NCBI GenBank assembly: GCA_963669315.1
Contig: OY770021.1
Coordinates: 3,100,001-3,164,000, forward strand
Direction: 5' to 3'
Source: SZUA-547 sp963669315
GTDB taxonomy: Bacteria > Pseudomonadota > Alphaproteobacteria > Rhodobacterales > Rhodobacteraceae
DNA length: 64,000 nucleotides
Shown here: in pieces, positions 23,905 through 34,260 of the stretch
How positions within the stretch are numbered: the first letter of the stretch is position 1
Layout of the letters: each line of letters opens with the position of its first letter
Position numbers and translations under genes: made by a program
The notes under the pieces: generated by a model
Database searches by the model: none
What the model was told of the DNA's origin: nothing
Seen by the model: only the letters and a program-made list of their open reading frames with translations

Positions 23905-26088
23905 GTGGACTATCAAAGGTTTATAATCAGCCTGTTCTCGCTGGCGCTCATGGCGCTGGCGAATACTGTTGTGGCCGCTGACCTTCCGCGGTTCCTTCCG
24001 GATATGGAGGCTGCGGACCTGGCGGAAGGGGCGACAGGTTTTGGCCCGCTTGGTGAGGACGCGCCCGTCGTTCCTATTCTGAAAGGGTCGGAAACGATTG
24101 GCTGGGCCTTTCTGACGTCGGATTTCGTTGGGACGACCGGATATTCGGGCAAACCGATTCACGTGGTCGCAGGGATCGACCTGGACGCGGTGCTGACAGG
24201 CGTCCGATTGGTTGAACACTCCGAGCCGATCGTGCTGATCGGCATCCCTGAGGCCAAAGTCTCAGCGCTGACCGCGGGCTATGCGGGACTGGACTTGAAG
24301 GCGGAGGCCGCAGCGGGCGGCTCGGCGCATGAACTCGACATTATCTCCGGCGCCACGGTCACCATCATGGTGATCGATGATTCAATCACCCGCGCGGGCC
24401 TGAAAGTCGCGCGTGCGTTGGGGCTGGGGGGTCTCGCCCCTGTGACCGCCTCCGGACCACAGCGAGAGATCAATCCAGCGCGGGAGACGGTGGAAAGTTG
24501 GGACCAACTGGTCGGCGACGGTTCGGTGCGCTCGCTTTCGCTGGATATCGGGCAGATCAACGCCGCTTTTGAAGCTACTGGCGACGCTCGCGCGGCCGCG
24601 CGGCCTGAACCTGGCGAGGACGATGGTCGCTTCATCGACATGCGAGTAGCGCTGGTCAGCGCGCCTTCAATCGGATTGAGCCTGTTGGGGCCGGCGGAGC
24701 ACCGCAATCTCAAGAACTGGCTGGAAGAGGGCGAGGACGCGATTCTTGTCGCCGGGCGCGGGCGCTATTCATTCAAAGGGTCGGGCTATGTGCGCGGCGG
24801 GATATTCGATCGCATTCAGCTGATTCAGGGCGACCGCTCAATCAGATTCTTCGACAGGCAACACCGCCGCCTGGGCCGGATCGCGGCCGACGGCGCTCCA
24901 AGTTTCACGGAGCTGGATCTTTTCAAGATTCCCGCGGACGCTGAGTTCAATCCTGCCGAGCCGTGGCGATTGCAGCTGCTGGCCCAGCGCGCCGTCGGGC
25001 CGGTGGATAAAAGCTTCCTGACATTCGATCTGGGCTATCGGCTGCCCGAGATACACCTGATTCCGCTGGCGACGATCGCCCCGGTGGTCAGCAACGACGC
25101 TGAGGAAGCCGAGGCCAAGTCTCAGCTTTGGCGGCGCATCTGGCTGGGCCGCAAGGTGGAGATCGTCGGCCTTTCCATCATGTTGGCGGTCTTGACCGGC
25201 GTCTTCTTCTTCCAGCGCCAGGTCACACGAAACGCGCGGGTCTATTTCTGGTTCCGCATGGGATTTCTGACTCTGACGTTGTTCTTCATCGGATGGTACG
25301 CGAACGCGCAGTTGTCGGTCGTCAACCTTATGGCGCTGGCCGGCGCCTTGCGGGGTGGATTCACCTGGGACGCATTCCTGCTGGACCCGCTGGTGTTCAT
25401 CCTCTGGTTCTCGGTCGCGGCGGCGCTGCTGTTCTGGGGGCGGGGCGCCTATTGCGGTTGGCTTTGCCCGTTCGGCGCGTTGCAGGAGCTGACCAACCGC
25501 ATTGGACGCGCATTCAAGATTCCACAATGGGAGCTGCCCTGGGGCCTGCATGAGCGCCTTTGGCCCCTCAAATACATGATTTTTCTTGGCCTTTTCGGGG
25601 TTTCACTCGCGTCGCTTCCATTGGCGGAGCGCTTCGCTGAGGTCGAGCCGTTCAAAACCGCGATCATCCTGAAATTCGCGCGCGAGTGGTGGTACGTGCT
25701 TTTCGCCGTCGCGCTATTGGTCGCCGGACTGTTCGTCGAACGGTTCTATTGCCGCTATCTATGCCCGCTGGGCGCGGCGCTGGCGATTCCGGCGCGCATG
25801 CGAATGTTCGATTGGCTGAAGCGCTACCACGAATGCGGCTGGCCCTGTCAGACCTGCGCCAATGAATGCCCGGTCCAGGCCATCCACAAGACCGGCGAGA
25901 TCAACCCGAATGAATGTGTGAACTGCCTGCATTGCCAAGTGCTTTATCAGTCAGAAACCAAGTGTCCGGTTGTGATCAAACAACTTAAACGACGCGCAAA
26001 AATTGCAGAACAGAACAAGCAATCCGGCGAGGCGCTTGAACGCGCCTTGTCTAAACCCGTTCCAAAGAAGGAGATATCCGATGCCTGA
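23905..26088 (+). CDS. nosR: Nitrous oxide reductase regulatory/electron-transfer protein NosR
   Basis: 727 residues. An N-terminal signal ([19 protein letters not shown], cleaved near VVAAD) exports the large periplasmic domain. The flavin-attachment motif SGATVTIM carries Thr151, where FMN is bound covalently. Five to six membrane helices follow (about 415-690) with polyferredoxin motifs CGWLCPFGA and CRYLCPLGA. The C-terminus has two iron-sulfur motifs ([12 protein letters not shown] and CVNCLHC...CP). NosR passes quinol electrons to nitrous oxide reductase and is needed for nosZ expression. GTG at 23905 follows AAGGGGATCTT; the longer frame from 23887 would spoil the signal peptide. It overlaps nosZ by eight bases. 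Confidence 0.94.
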   Translation: MDYQRFIISLFSLALMALANTVVAADLPRFLPDMEAADLAEGATGFGPLGEDAPVVPILKGSETIGWAFLTSDFVGTTGYSGKPIHVVAGIDLDAVLTGVRLVEHSEPIVLIGIPEAKVSALTAGYAGLDLKAEAAAGGSAHELDIISGATVTIMVIDDSITRAGLKVARALGLGGLAPVTASGPQREINPARETVESWDQLVGDGSVRSLSLDIGQINAAFEATGDARAAARPEPGEDDGRFIDMRVALVSAPSIGLSLLGPAEHRNLKNWLEEGEDAILVAGRGRYSFKGSGYVRGGIFDRIQLIQGDRSIRFFDRQHRRLGRIAADGAPSFTELDLFKIPADAEFNPAEPWRLQLLAQRAVGPVDKSFLTFDLGYRLPEIHLIPLATIAPVVSNDAEEAEAKSQLWRRIWLGRKVEIVGLSIMLAVLTGVFFFQRQVTRNARVYFWFRMGFLTLTLFFIGWYANAQLSVVNLMALAGALRGGFTWDAFLLDPLVFILWFSVAAALLFWGRGAYCGWLCPFGALQELTNRIGRAFKIPQWELPWGLHERLWPLKYMIFLGLFGVSLASLPLAERFAEVEPFKTAIILKFAREWWYVLFAVALLVAGLFVERFYCRYLCPLGAALAIPARMRMFDWLKRYHECGWPCQTCANECPVQAIHKTGEINPNECVNCLHCQVLYQSETKCPVVIKQLKRRAKIAEQNKQSGEALERALSKPVPKKEISDA

Positions 26089-27982
26089 TTCAAAGAAGAG
26101 TCCTCAACTCACAAGGCGTGGCATGCTGGGCGCGACCGCCACCGGCGCCGCGCTGGCGACAGCCACTGGCGGCGGCCTGCTGGCGAGCGGCGGCAAGGCG
26201 CAAGCGGCTGAAGGCGTCAATCTCGCGCCGGGCGAACTGGACGAGTACTATGGTTTCTGGTCGTCAGGCCAGACCGGCGAGTTGCGCATCATGGGCTTCC
26301 CGTCGATGCGGGAGTTGATGCGCGTGCCGGTGTTCAATCGCTGCTCGGCCACAGGTTGGGGGCAGACCAACGAGTCGCTCAAGATTCTCAACGAAAACCT
26401 GTTGCCGGAGACGAAGGAATTCCTCGCTGCCCGCGGCATGAAGACCTATGACAATGGCGATCTTCATCACCCGCATATGTCATTCACCGACGGCACCTAT
26501 GACGGGCGCTATCTGTTCATGAACGACAAGGCGAATACGCGGGTCGCCCGTGTGCGCTGCGACGTGATGAAGTGCGACAAGGTCATCGAAATCCCGAACG
26601 CCGCCGACATCCATGGCCTGCGTCCGCAGAAGTTCCCGCGCACCGGCTATGTCTTCGCCAATGGAGAGCACGAGGCGCCGCTGGTCAATGACGGCAAGAT
26701 CCTCGACAAGCCGGAAGAGTATGTGAACATCTTCTCGGCGATCGACGGCGATACGATGGAGGTTGCGTGGCAGGTCATCGTCAGCGGAAACCTCGACAAC
26801 TGCGACGCCGACTATCAGGGCAAGTACGCCTTCGCGACCAGCTACAACTCTGAAATGGGCATGAATCTGGCCGAGATGACGGCGAGCGAGATGGACCATT
26901 GCGTCATTTTCGATCTCAAGGCGATCGAAGCGGGCGTGGCGGCTGGCGACGGGCAAATGCTCAACGGAGTGCGGGTTCTCGACGGAAGAAAGGGTTCGAA
27001 ATATACACGTTATGTGCCGATCCCGAACAGTCCGCACGGCTGTAACACCGCGCCGGACAAGAAGCATGTCGTCATCAACGGCAAGTTGTCTCCGACGGTT
27101 TCGATCATCGATGTGACCAAGGTCGACGCGCTGTTCGCCGAAGATGCTGACCCACGCTCCTGCATCGTCGGCGAGCCGCAGCTGGGCCTTGGCCCGCTTC
27201 ACACCGCTTTTGACGGGAAGGGCAACTGCTTCACCACGCTGTTCCTGGACAGCCAGGTTGTGAAGTGGAATCTGGACAAGGCGGTTGAGGCCTATGGCGG
27301 CGCCGATGTCGACCCGATCATCTCGAAAGTCGATGTGCACTATCAGCCGGGCCACAACTCCACGTCGATGGGAGAGACCGCCGAAGCCGATGGCAAGTGG
27401 TTGGTTTCGATGAACAAGTTCTCCAAGGACCGGTTTATCAATGTCGGCCCGCTGAAGCCTGAGAATGAGCAGCTGATCGACATCTCTTCGGATGAAATGA
27501 AAGTCGTTCATGACGGCCCGACCTTCGCCGAGCCGCATGACAGCATCATCGTCCGCCGCGATATCGTGAACCCGGTCAACGTCTGGGATCGCAGCGATGC
27601 CACGTGGGAAGATGCGCGTAAGCAGGCCGAGGCCGATGGCGTCGATCTGGAAGATGGAGCGGATGAGCCGATCCGGGATGGCAACAAGGTGCGGGTCTAC
27701 ATGTACTCAATCGCACCGACGTTCAGCATGGAGAAGTTCACCGTCAAACAGGGCGACGAGGTGACGATCTACATCACCAATCTGGATGATGTGGATGACG
27801 TGACCCACGGGTTCTGTTTGTCCAACTACGGCGTCGCGATGGAAGTCGGGCCGCAAGCCACGGCTTCGGTCACGTTCACCGCGGATCGTCCCGGCGTGCA
27901 CTGGTTCTACTGCCAGTGGTTCTGCCACGCGCTTCATATGGAGATGCGCGGCCGTATGTTCGTCGAGCCGCGTGGAGCCTGA
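26081..27982 (+). CDS. nosZ: Nitrous oxide reductase, Tat-exported (clade I)
   Basis: 633 residues. It reduces N2O to N2 in the periplasm, the last step of denitrification. A twin-arginine signal ([19 protein letters not shown]) marks the clade I form. The seven-bladed propeller holds the CuZ cluster His ligands in [25 protein letters not shown] and EPHDS. The C-terminal cupredoxin holds Cu[10 protein letters not shown], then Cys611, Cys615, His619 and Met622 in [12 protein letters not shown]. Start at ATG 26081 with AAGGAGA upstream. A longer frame from 26003 overlaps nosR further and lacks support. Length and ligands are complete, so an active enzyme is expected. Confidence 0.97.
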   Translation: MPDSKKSPQLTRRGMLGATATGAALATATGGGLLASGGKAQAAEGVNLAPGELDEYYGFWSSGQTGELRIMGFPSMRELMRVPVFNRCSATGWGQTNESLKILNENLLPETKEFLAARGMKTYDNGDLHHPHMSFTDGTYDGRYLFMNDKANTRVARVRCDVMKCDKVIEIPNAADIHGLRPQKFPRTGYVFANGEHEAPLVNDGKILDKPEEYVNIFSAIDGDTMEVAWQVIVSGNLDNCDADYQGKYAFATSYNSEMGMNLAEMTASEMDHCVIFDLKAIEAGVAAGDGQMLNGVRVLDGRKGSKYTRYVPIPNSPHGCNTAPDKKHVVINGKLSPTVSIIDVTKVDALFAEDADPRSCIVGEPQLGLGPLHTAFDGKGNCFTTLFLDSQVVKWNLDKAVEAYGGADVDPIISKVDVHYQPGHNSTSMGETAEADGKWLVSMNKFSKDRFINVGPLKPENEQLIDISSDEMKVVHDGPTFAEPHDSIIVRRDIVNPVNVWDRSDATWEDARKQAEADGVDLEDGADEPIRDGNKVRVYMYSIAPTFSMEKFTVKQGDEVTIYITNLDDVDDVTHGFCLSNYGVAMEVGPQATASVTFTADRPGVHWFYCQWFCHALHMEMRGRMFVEPRGA

Positions 27983-27985
27983 GTC

Positions 27986-29248
27986 ATGCTGCGCGTCCTG
28001 CTTCTTGTCGCACTGATCATCGCGTCGCCCCTTCGGGCGGCCGAGATCGCCGTGCTGGCGGAGTCGGGCGCGCTGCAAAGCGCCATTGAAAACGCCGCGG
28101 CGGGGGATGTTCTGCTTCTCGCCGCGGGAACGCACAAGGGACCTCTGGTCATCGACCGGCCGCTGACCATAGACGGCGGCGGGGCGGCGAAAATCGATGC
28201 TGGCGGAGTTGGCAGCGTGCTGACCGTTGACGCGCCCGACGTCGTCATCCGGGGGCTGGAGATCGTCGGTTCCGGCTCATCGCATGAAACCATCGAATCC
28301 GGAATCTCGCTCGGCAAGTCGGCCGAGCATGCGGTGATCGAAAACAACCGCCTGATCGGCAACCTATACGGCGTCGATATTCACGGTGCGCGGGACGCGG
28401 TCGTGCGCGGGAACGTGATCGAAGGCCGGCGCGATCACCGCGTCAACGACCGGGGCAACGGCGTTTATGTCTGGAATGCGCCGGGCGCGGCGGTGATCGG
28501 CAATGACATCCGCTGGGGCCGCGACGGGATCTTCGTCAATACGTCGAAGCGCAACACATTCACCGGCAACCGGTTCCGCGATCTGCGCTTCGCCGTGCAC
28601 TACATGTACGCCGACGACAGCGAGGTTTCGCATAACGTCTCCATCGGCAACGATCTTGGCTTCGCTGTGATGTTCTCAAAGCGGGTCCGGGTGATCGGAA
28701 ACGTCTCGATCGACGACGCTGAGCATGGCGTCATGCTGAACTACGCCAATCAGTCCGAGGTATCGGGCAACCTTGTGCGTGGCGGTCCGGAGCGTTGCCT
28801 GTTTCTCTACAACGCCCACAAGAACCTTATTGAGGGCAACCGGTTCGAGCACTGCGCTATCGGCGTGCATTTCACGGCGGGGTCCGAACGCAACGCGATC
28901 ACCGGCAACGCCTTTATCGGCAACCGGACGCAGGTGAAATACGTCTCCTCCCGCTGGCTTGACTGGTCAGCCGACGGCCGAGGCAATTATTGGAGCGATT
29001 TTGTTGGCTACGATATAAACAGCGACGGAATCGCTGACGCGCCCTATCGGCCCAACGACGCCATGGACCATGTGCTGTGGACCCAGCCCGCCGCCAAGCT
29101 GCTGCTGGGGTCGCCCGCTGTTCAGTTGGTGCGCTGGGCGCAGTCCTCGTTCCCGGCGCTTTTGCCGGGCGGCGTGGTCGATACACGCCCCCTGATGCAG
29201 CCGATGGACATCGCGGTTCCGGAATGGGAGCGCGCGAATGCAGGTTGA
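27986..29248 (+). CDS. nosD: Periplasmic nitrous oxide reductase maturation protein NosD
   Basis: 420 residues. A signal peptide (MLRVLLLVALIIASPLRAAE) is followed by a right-handed parallel beta-helix made of repeated turns such as VIENNRLIGNLYGVDIHG and VIGNDIRWGRDGIFV, the carbohydrate-binding/CASH repeat typical of NosD. With NosFY it forms the ABC complex that supplies sulfur/copper to build the CuZ centre of NosZ. Follows nosZ by three bases and overlaps nosF by 11, as in the conserved nosRZDFYL order. Confidence 0.95.
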   Translation: MLRVLLLVALIIASPLRAAEIAVLAESGALQSAIENAAAGDVLLLAAGTHKGPLVIDRPLTIDGGGAAKIDAGGVGSVLTVDAPDVVIRGLEIVGSGSSHETIESGISLGKSAEHAVIENNRLIGNLYGVDIHGARDAVVRGNVIEGRRDHRVNDRGNGVYVWNAPGAAVIGNDIRWGRDGIFVNTSKRNTFTGNRFRDLRFAVHYMYADDSEVSHNVSIGNDLGFAVMFSKRVRVIGNVSIDDAEHGVMLNYANQSEVSGNLVRGGPERCLFLYNAHKNLIEGNRFEHCAIGVHFTAGSERNAITGNAFIGNRTQVKYVSSRWLDWSADGRGNYWSDFVGYDINSDGIADAPYRPNDAMDHVLWTQPAAKLLLGSPAVQLVRWAQSSFPALLPGGVVDTRPLMQPMDIAVPEWERANAG

Positions 29249-30149
29249 TGTGAATACGCCCGCGCTGGGCATCGAAGGCTTATGCAAGTCCTATGGAGCG
29301 GCTGACACGCTGCGGGACGTCTCGACGCAGATCGCGCCGGGAGAGCGGGTCGCGCTGCTTGGCCATAACGGGGCCGGCAAGACCACTCTGATGAAGATCG
29401 TGCTGGGGCTGGTCCGGCCGAGCAGTGGTCTTGTCTCGGTTCTAGGCGCGGCGCCGGGCAGCAGCGAGGCGCGGGCGCGTGTCGCCTATCTGCCTGAGAA
29501 CGTCTCATTCCAGAAAACACTGACAGGGCGCGAGCAGCTTGGCCTGTTCGCCCGGCTCGCCGGCGCGCCCGTTAGGGACGTCGATGGGCTTCTAGAGCGA
29601 GTAGGGCTGGCTGACGCCGCCGATCGAAGGATTGGAACCTACTCGAAAGGCATGCGCCAGCGGCTGGGTCTCGCGCAGGTGCTGTTGCGCCAACCGAGGC
29701 TCGCTCTTCTTGATGAGCCAGCCAGCGGGCTGGACCCGATCTCCCGCCGTGAGCTCTATGCGATCATCGATGAGATGTCCGCCGGGGGCTGCGCTGTCGC
29801 GATCTCTTCTCACGCGCTGACCGAGCTTGAGGCGCGCACTGACCGGATCGCGATTTTGCGACAGGGGCGGCTCGTGGCCGATGACAGCCTCGCCGCGCTC
29901 AGCGCTCGCGCCGGGTTGCAAACGCGGATTCGACTGACGGCGCGGGGCGACGCTGCGGACGAGGTTCAGGCGCGCATGGGTGGCACGCGGGTCAACGGCG
30001 CTTCGATCGAATTGCAGAGTCCGGAAGATGAAAAAATGCTGAGTCTCGCGCGCATCACGGCGCTGGGCGATCTTGTATCGGATGTTGAGATCGCGCCGCC
30101 CAATCTGGAGGACCTCTATCAGCATTATTCGAAGGAGGATGCGCAATGA
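29238..30149 (+). CDS. nosF: ABC transporter ATPase NosF
   Basis: 303 residues, cytoplasmic. Walker A GHNGAGKTT near residue 43, signature YSKGMRQRLGLAQ and Walker B LALLDEPASGLDP with the catalytic Glu. It powers the NosDFY complex needed for CuZ assembly. The C-terminal 80 residues form the regulatory extension usual for this family. Overlaps nosY by four bases. Confidence 0.95.
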   Translation: MQVDVNTPALGIEGLCKSYGAADTLRDVSTQIAPGERVALLGHNGAGKTTLMKIVLGLVRPSSGLVSVLGAAPGSSEARARVAYLPENVSFQKTLTGREQLGLFARLAGAPVRDVDGLLERVGLADAADRRIGTYSKGMRQRLGLAQVLLRQPRLALLDEPASGLDPISRRELYAIIDEMSAGGCAVAISSHALTELEARTDRIAILRQGRLVADDSLAALSARAGLQTRIRLTARGDAADEVQARMGGTRVNGASIELQSPEDEKMLSLARITALGDLVSDVEIAPPNLEDLYQHYSKEDAQ

Positions 30150-30970
30150 TCCGCCGCATTCTCGCCATCGCCGACATCGAGTTGAAGATCGCCATGCGGA
30201 ACCGATGGGTCGCCATCGCGGCCGGGATGATGACGCTTTTCGCACTGGCGCTGACATTCGCGGGCGCCGGCCCCACCGGCGCGCTGGGCGTCGACATGCT
30301 GACCGTCTCTGTTGCGTCGATGACCAGCCTGTCGGTCTATCTGACCCCGCTGCTGGCGCTGATGATGACGTTTGACGCCATCGCGGGAGAGGTCGAGCGT
30401 GGTTCGCTGGGGCTGGTGCTGACGTATCCCGTCACCCGAACCGAGATACTTGCGGGCAAGTTCGCCGCTCATTTGGCGACGCTCGGCTTTTCGGTGCTGG
30501 TCGGGTTCGGATCGGCGGGCGTTCTGGCGGCGGCGCTGGGCGGTGCGGATGCGGATAGCCTGATGGCGCTGGCGCGCCTGATCGTCAGCTCTCTGCTGCT
30601 GGGGGCCTGTTTCATCGCGCTCGGCTACGCTCTGTCGGCGCTGACCGGCGGCGCGGCGGCGGCGGCCGGGCTTGGCGCGGCGCTGTGGCTGGTGGTGGTG
30701 GTGCTCTATGATTTCGGGCTGCTGGGCGCGCTGATCTATGACAGCGACGGCGCTTTCGCGCGCACTGTGTTCCCCTGGTTGCTGGCGCTCAATCCGGCGG
30801 ATGCGCTGCGGCTCTGGAATCTTGGCGGGTCCGAGTCGGTGGCGCTGGTCAGCGGCATGTCAGGCGCGGCGTCGGCGTTGCCGGTCTGGGCGGCGCCCGC
30901 ATCGCTGTTGGTCTGGCCAGTCCTCGCTCTGGGTCTGGCGCGCGTCGTGTTTCGGAGGGTCGAGGGATGA
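30146..30970 (+). CDS. nosY: ABC transporter permease NosY
   Basis: 274 residues with about six membrane helices of the ABC-2 type. It includes an N-terminal cytoplasmic segment (IRRILAIADIELKIAMRNRW), LTPLLALMMTFDAIAGEVERGSLGLVLTYPVTRTEIL as the coupling helix, and a glycine/alanine-rich fourth helix (TGGAAAAAGLGAALWLVVVVL, split here as TGGAAAAAGLG and LWLVVVVL). Membrane part of NosDFY. Overlaps nosL by four bases. Confidence 0.95.
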   Translation: MIRRILAIADIELKIAMRNRWVAIAAGMMTLFALALTFAGAGPTGALGVDMLTVSVASMTSLSVYLTPLLALMMTFDAIAGEVERGSLGLVLTYPVTRTEILAGKFAAHLATLGFSVLVGFGSAGVLAAALGGADADSLMALARLIVSSLLLGACFIALGYALSALTGGAAAAAGLGAALWLVVVVLYDFGLLGALIYDSDGAFARTVFPWLLALNPADALRLWNLGGSESVALVSGMSGAASALPVWAAPASLLVWPVLALGLARVVFRRVEG

Positions 30971-31476
30971 AGAAAACACTGCTGATCCTGTTGTTGCTGA
31001 CAGCCTGCAAGGAAGAGGTCGCGGAGGTTCCCGATCCCATGCCGATGACGGAGAAGGCGCTGAGCCATTTCTGCCAGATGCAGGTGGCCGAGCATGGTGG
31101 TCCCAAGGCGCAAATCCATCTGGACGGTCTACAGCAACCGATCTTCTTCGCGCAGGTGCGCGACGCGCTCGCCTATCTGCGAAGCCCGGAACGCACGGCG
31201 CCGGTGAGCGCCACCTATGTCAGCGATATGGGTGCGGCGATCAGCTGGGATGAGCCGGGCGTGGAAAACTGGATTTCACTGGATGCCGCGGTGCTGGTCA
31301 TGGGCGCCGACCTGGCCGGCGGAATGGGCGCGCCCGAGATCGCGCCTTTCGCAGAGGTCGCGGCGGCGGCGGAATTTGTCGCTGCGCATGGCGGGATGAT
31401 TATCCCGCTCGATGATATTCCCGACGAGGCGGTGCTGGGCCCGGTCGAACTACAACTGCCGGAAGCGGATTCATGA
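30967..31476 (+). CDS. nosL: Copper chaperone lipoprotein NosL
   Basis: 169 residues. The lipoprotein signal MKKTLLILLLLTAC places a lipid-modified Cys14 in the outer face of a membrane. NosL delivers Cu(I) to apo-NosZ. The copper site region SHFCQMQVAEHGGPKAQI supplies Cys36 and Met38 (the family usually reads CGM), and a later methionine pair sits near VLVMGADLAGGMG. Gene order and overlap with nosX confirm the assignment. Confidence 0.94.
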   Translation: MKKTLLILLLLTACKEEVAEVPDPMPMTEKALSHFCQMQVAEHGGPKAQIHLDGLQQPIFFAQVRDALAYLRSPERTAPVSATYVSDMGAAISWDEPGVENWISLDAAVLVMGADLAGGMGAPEIAPFAEVAAAAEFVAAHGGMIIPLDDIPDEAVLGPVELQLPEADS

Positions 31477-32399
31477 CTGGCGCGCTTTCCCGCCGCCGGT
31501 TCCTGACAATCACCGCCGCCGCGGCTTTGACTCCCGGCGCGGCGGTCGCCGCCTCTAGCACGTCTCGCTGGCGGGGAGTTGCGCTGGGCGCGCCCGCCAC
31601 GATCCAATTGACCGGGCTTGATGGGGCAGACGCCGCACCGATTTTCAAGGCTTCTGAGGCGGAAATCGCACGGCTGGAGGCGCTGTTCAGCCTCTACCGC
31701 GCGGACTCTGAGCTGTCCCGATTGAACCGCTTGGGCGAATTGCGGCGCCCCTCGCCGGAGATGCTTGAGCTGCTCAGCCTGTCGGGCGCGATTCACGCCG
31801 CGAGCGCGGGCGCGTTCGACCCCACCGTGCAGCCGCTTTGGCGGGTTTACGCAAAGGCGAAGGGAGTCGCGCCCGACGCAGAGGCGTTGGTGGCGGCGCG
31901 GTCTTCGCTTGGATGGCGGCACGTCGAGATCTCAGTTGACGTAGTCCGTTTCTCGCACCCCGGCATGGCCCTGACGCTGAACGGAATCGCGCAGGGCTAT
32001 ATTGCAGATCGCGTCGCCGATCTGATGCGTGGGCGTGGTTTGCGGGACGTGCTGATCGATACCGGTGAAGTCGCGGCGATGGGCCTCCGGCCTGACGGCT
32101 CCCCTTGGCGGGCCGGAATCGCGACCCCCGATGGAGCGCTTCATGGCGAAGTGGCGCTGACCGGCCGAGCGCTCGCGACCTCGTCGCCGACGGGCACTTT
32201 GCTGAATGCGGCGGGCGACGGTCATATCCTCGACCCCCGAACCGGCGCGCCCGGCGGCAAGTGGCGAGTAGCGTCGGTCTCGGCGGATCTTGCTGCGGTG
32301 GCGGACGGGCTATCGACGGCGTTCTGCCTGATGGATATGGAAGGTATCAACCAAGCTTTACGCGCCTTTCCCGATGCGCATGTGGAAATGCTGAGCTGA
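31473..32399 (+). CDS. nosX: FAD:protein FMN transferase NosX (ApbE family)
   Basis: 308 residues with a Tat-type signal (SRRRFLTITAAAALTPG). ApbE-family enzymes attach FMN to a Thr in an (S/T)GA(T/S) motif of exported proteins; its evident substrate is NosR Thr151 in the same operon. The ApbE core shows ALFSLYRADSELSRLNR, AFDPTVQPLW, LNGIAQGYIADRVADLM and the DTGEV and HILDPRTGAP motifs. Closes the nosRZDFYLX operon. No clear terminator follows, and the 32400-32559 gap has no recognised gene. Confidence 0.93.
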   Translation: MTGALSRRRFLTITAAAALTPGAAVAASSTSRWRGVALGAPATIQLTGLDGADAAPIFKASEAEIARLEALFSLYRADSELSRLNRLGELRRPSPEMLELLSLSGAIHAASAGAFDPTVQPLWRVYAKAKGVAPDAEALVAARSSLGWRHVEISVDVVRFSHPGMALTLNGIAQGYIADRVADLMRGRGLRDVLIDTGEVAAMGLRPDGSPWRAGIATPDGALHGEVALTGRALATSSPTGTLLNAAGDGHILDPRTGAPGGKWRVASVSADLAAVADGLSTAFCLMDMEGINQALRAFPDAHVEMLS

Positions 32400-32559
32400 G
32401 CGTTTTTTCGCCTTGAAGCTGCATCAACGACAGGAGGGGCTGGCAACAGCGCCCGTTTGACGAAGGCCGATCCGGCGGCGCTTTCAATTACTTCTGGAAC
32501 CAACGCCCAAAGTTTGTACGGTTGCCTTATTACGACTGCAAACCGGCGAGCAAACTGGC

Positions 32560-34260
32560 ATGCCTGATCAAAATCGTACTCCTCCTCCCGGCGTCTGGAA
32601 ATCCGGGCGCGGCAAGGGCCGTCACACGCCAAAAGGCCGCCAGCTGGATGATACGGCGGTTGAGGAAGTGCGGGCGCTTTTGGGCGACCGGCCGCGTCGT
32701 CGCGACCTGCTGATCGAGCATCTGCATCTCATTCAGGATCGGTACGGCCATCTTTCGGCGGCGCATCTGCGCGCGCTGGCCGAAGAGATGAAGCTGGCGC
32801 AGGCCGAGGTTTATGAGGTCGCGAGCTTCTACGCCCATTTCGACGTGGTCAAAGAGGGTGAGGCCGCTCCGCCTGCGCTGACGATCCGGGTTTGCGACAG
32901 CCTGTCCTGTGAGTTGGCCGGGTCCGCCGAGCTGATGAAAACGCTTGCGGCCAAATACAATGGCGGCGGTGAAGTTCGCGTGGTGCGCGCGCCCTGCATG
33001 GGACGCTGCGATACCGCGCCGGCGCTGGAGCTTGGCCACAACCATATCGACCACGCAACGCCTGAGAAGGTGGCGGAGACGATCGAGGCTGGCGACACCC
33101 ATGCGCATATCTCTGATTATCAGGCGCTGGGCGACTATCGCGCCGCGGGCGGGTGCGAAGCCCTGCAAAGCCTGCGAGACGGCGGTCGTACTCCGGATGA
33201 AGTGCAAGACGCGATCCTCGCTTCCGGCCTGCGCGGTCTGGGCGGCGCCGGGTTTCCGTCAGGACGCAAATGGTCCTTCGTGCGCTCCTATCCCGGTCCG
33301 CGCTATCTGGCGGTCAACGGGGATGAAGGCGAGCCCGGCACATTCAAGGACCGGTATTATCTGGAGCGTGAGCCGCATCTCTTTCTGGAGGGAATGCTGA
33401 TCGCCGCATGGGCGGTCGAGGCGGAGACCTGCTTCATCTACATGCGGGACGAATATCCGGCGGTGCTGGAGATCCTGCGTCGCGAGATCGCCGCGCTTGA
33501 GGGCGCCGGGATCGTTGCTGAAGGTTTTATTGATCTCCGTCGCGGCGCCGGCGCCTATATCTGCGGCGAGGAAAGCGCGATGATCGAGTCGATCGAGGGC
33601 AAGCGCGGGCTGCCACGCCATCGCCCGCCCTTTGTCGCCGAGCTGGGCGTCTTCGGGCGGCCGACGCTGGTGCACAATGTGGAGACTCTGCACTGGGTCG
33701 CGCGCATCTGCCGTGAAGGGCCGGAGGTACTGAACGCGGTCGAGAAGAACGGACGCAAGGGTTTGCGCTCCTACTCTGTCTCGGGCCGGGTCAAGGCGCC
33801 CGGCGTCCACCTGTTGCCAGCGGGTTCGACAATCTTGGATGTGATCGAGGCTGCGGGCGGGATGCTGGATGGGCACGAATTCAAGGCCTATCAGCCGGGC
33901 GGGCCGTCCTCTGGCCTTTTGCCCGCCTCGATGGACGACATTCCGCTGGATTTCGACACGCTGCAGCCGCATGGGACGTTCATCGGTTCGGCCGCGGTGG
34001 TGGTGCTGTCGGACAAGGACAGCGCGAAGGCGGCGGCGCTCAACATGTTGCGTTTCTTCGAGGATGAAAGCTGCGGCCAGTGCACGCCCTGCCGGGTCGG
34101 TTGCGAGAAGGCGGTGAAGCTGATGCAGGAGGACCGGTGGGATAAAGGCCTGCTGGAAGAGCTGTGCGAGGTGATGGAGGACGCCTCCATCTGCGGGCTC
34201 GGCCAGGCTGCGCCAAATCCAATCCGGCTGACGATGAAGCACTTCGGGGAGGAGGTGTGA
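32560..34260 (+). CDS. fdsB: NAD-dependent formate dehydrogenase, fused gamma-beta (NuoE-NuoF-like) subunit
   Basis: 566 residues. Residues about 25-170 are a NuoE/FdsG-like thioredoxin-fold domain with a [2Fe-2S] site (CDSLSCELAG ... APCMGRCDTAP). Residues about 200-560 are NuoF/FdsB-like: GLGGAGFPSGRKW and GDEGEPGTFKDR for FMN/NADH binding, GAGAYICGEES, and a [4Fe-4S] motif ESCGQCTPCRVGCEKA ending with Cys in SICGLGQ. In Cupriavidus-type enzymes these are two genes (fdsG, fdsB); here they are one protein. It carries electrons from formate oxidation to NAD. Stop and fdsA start overlap by one base. Confidence 0.9.
   Translation: MPDQNRTPPPGVWKSGRGKGRHTPKGRQLDDTAVEEVRALLGDRPRRRDLLIEHLHLIQDRYGHLSAAHLRALAEEMKLAQAEVYEVASFYAHFDVVKEGEAAPPALTIRVCDSLSCELAGSAELMKTLAAKYNGGGEVRVVRAPCMGRCDTAPALELGHNHIDHATPEKVAETIEAGDTHAHISDYQALGDYRAAGGCEALQSLRDGGRTPDEVQDAILASGLRGLGGAGFPSGRKWSFVRSYPGPRYLAVNGDEGEPGTFKDRYYLEREPHLFLEGMLIAAWAVEAETCFIYMRDEYPAVLEILRREIAALEGAGIVAEGFIDLRRGAGAYICGEESAMIESIEGKRGLPRHRPPFVAELGVFGRPTLVHNVETLHWVARICREGPEVLNAVEKNGRKGLRSYSVSGRVKAPGVHLLPAGSTILDVIEAAGGMLDGHEFKAYQPGGPSSGLLPASMDDIPLDFDTLQPHGTFIGSAAVVVLSDKDSAKAAALNMLRFFEDESCGQCTPCRVGCEKAVKLMQEDRWDKGLLEELCEVMEDASICGLGQAAPNPIRLTMKHFGEEV

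Noticed and set aside
23824..24219. A 131-codon minus-strand frame at the start of nosR
   Set aside because: Overlaps the NosR signal peptide region and has no family features.
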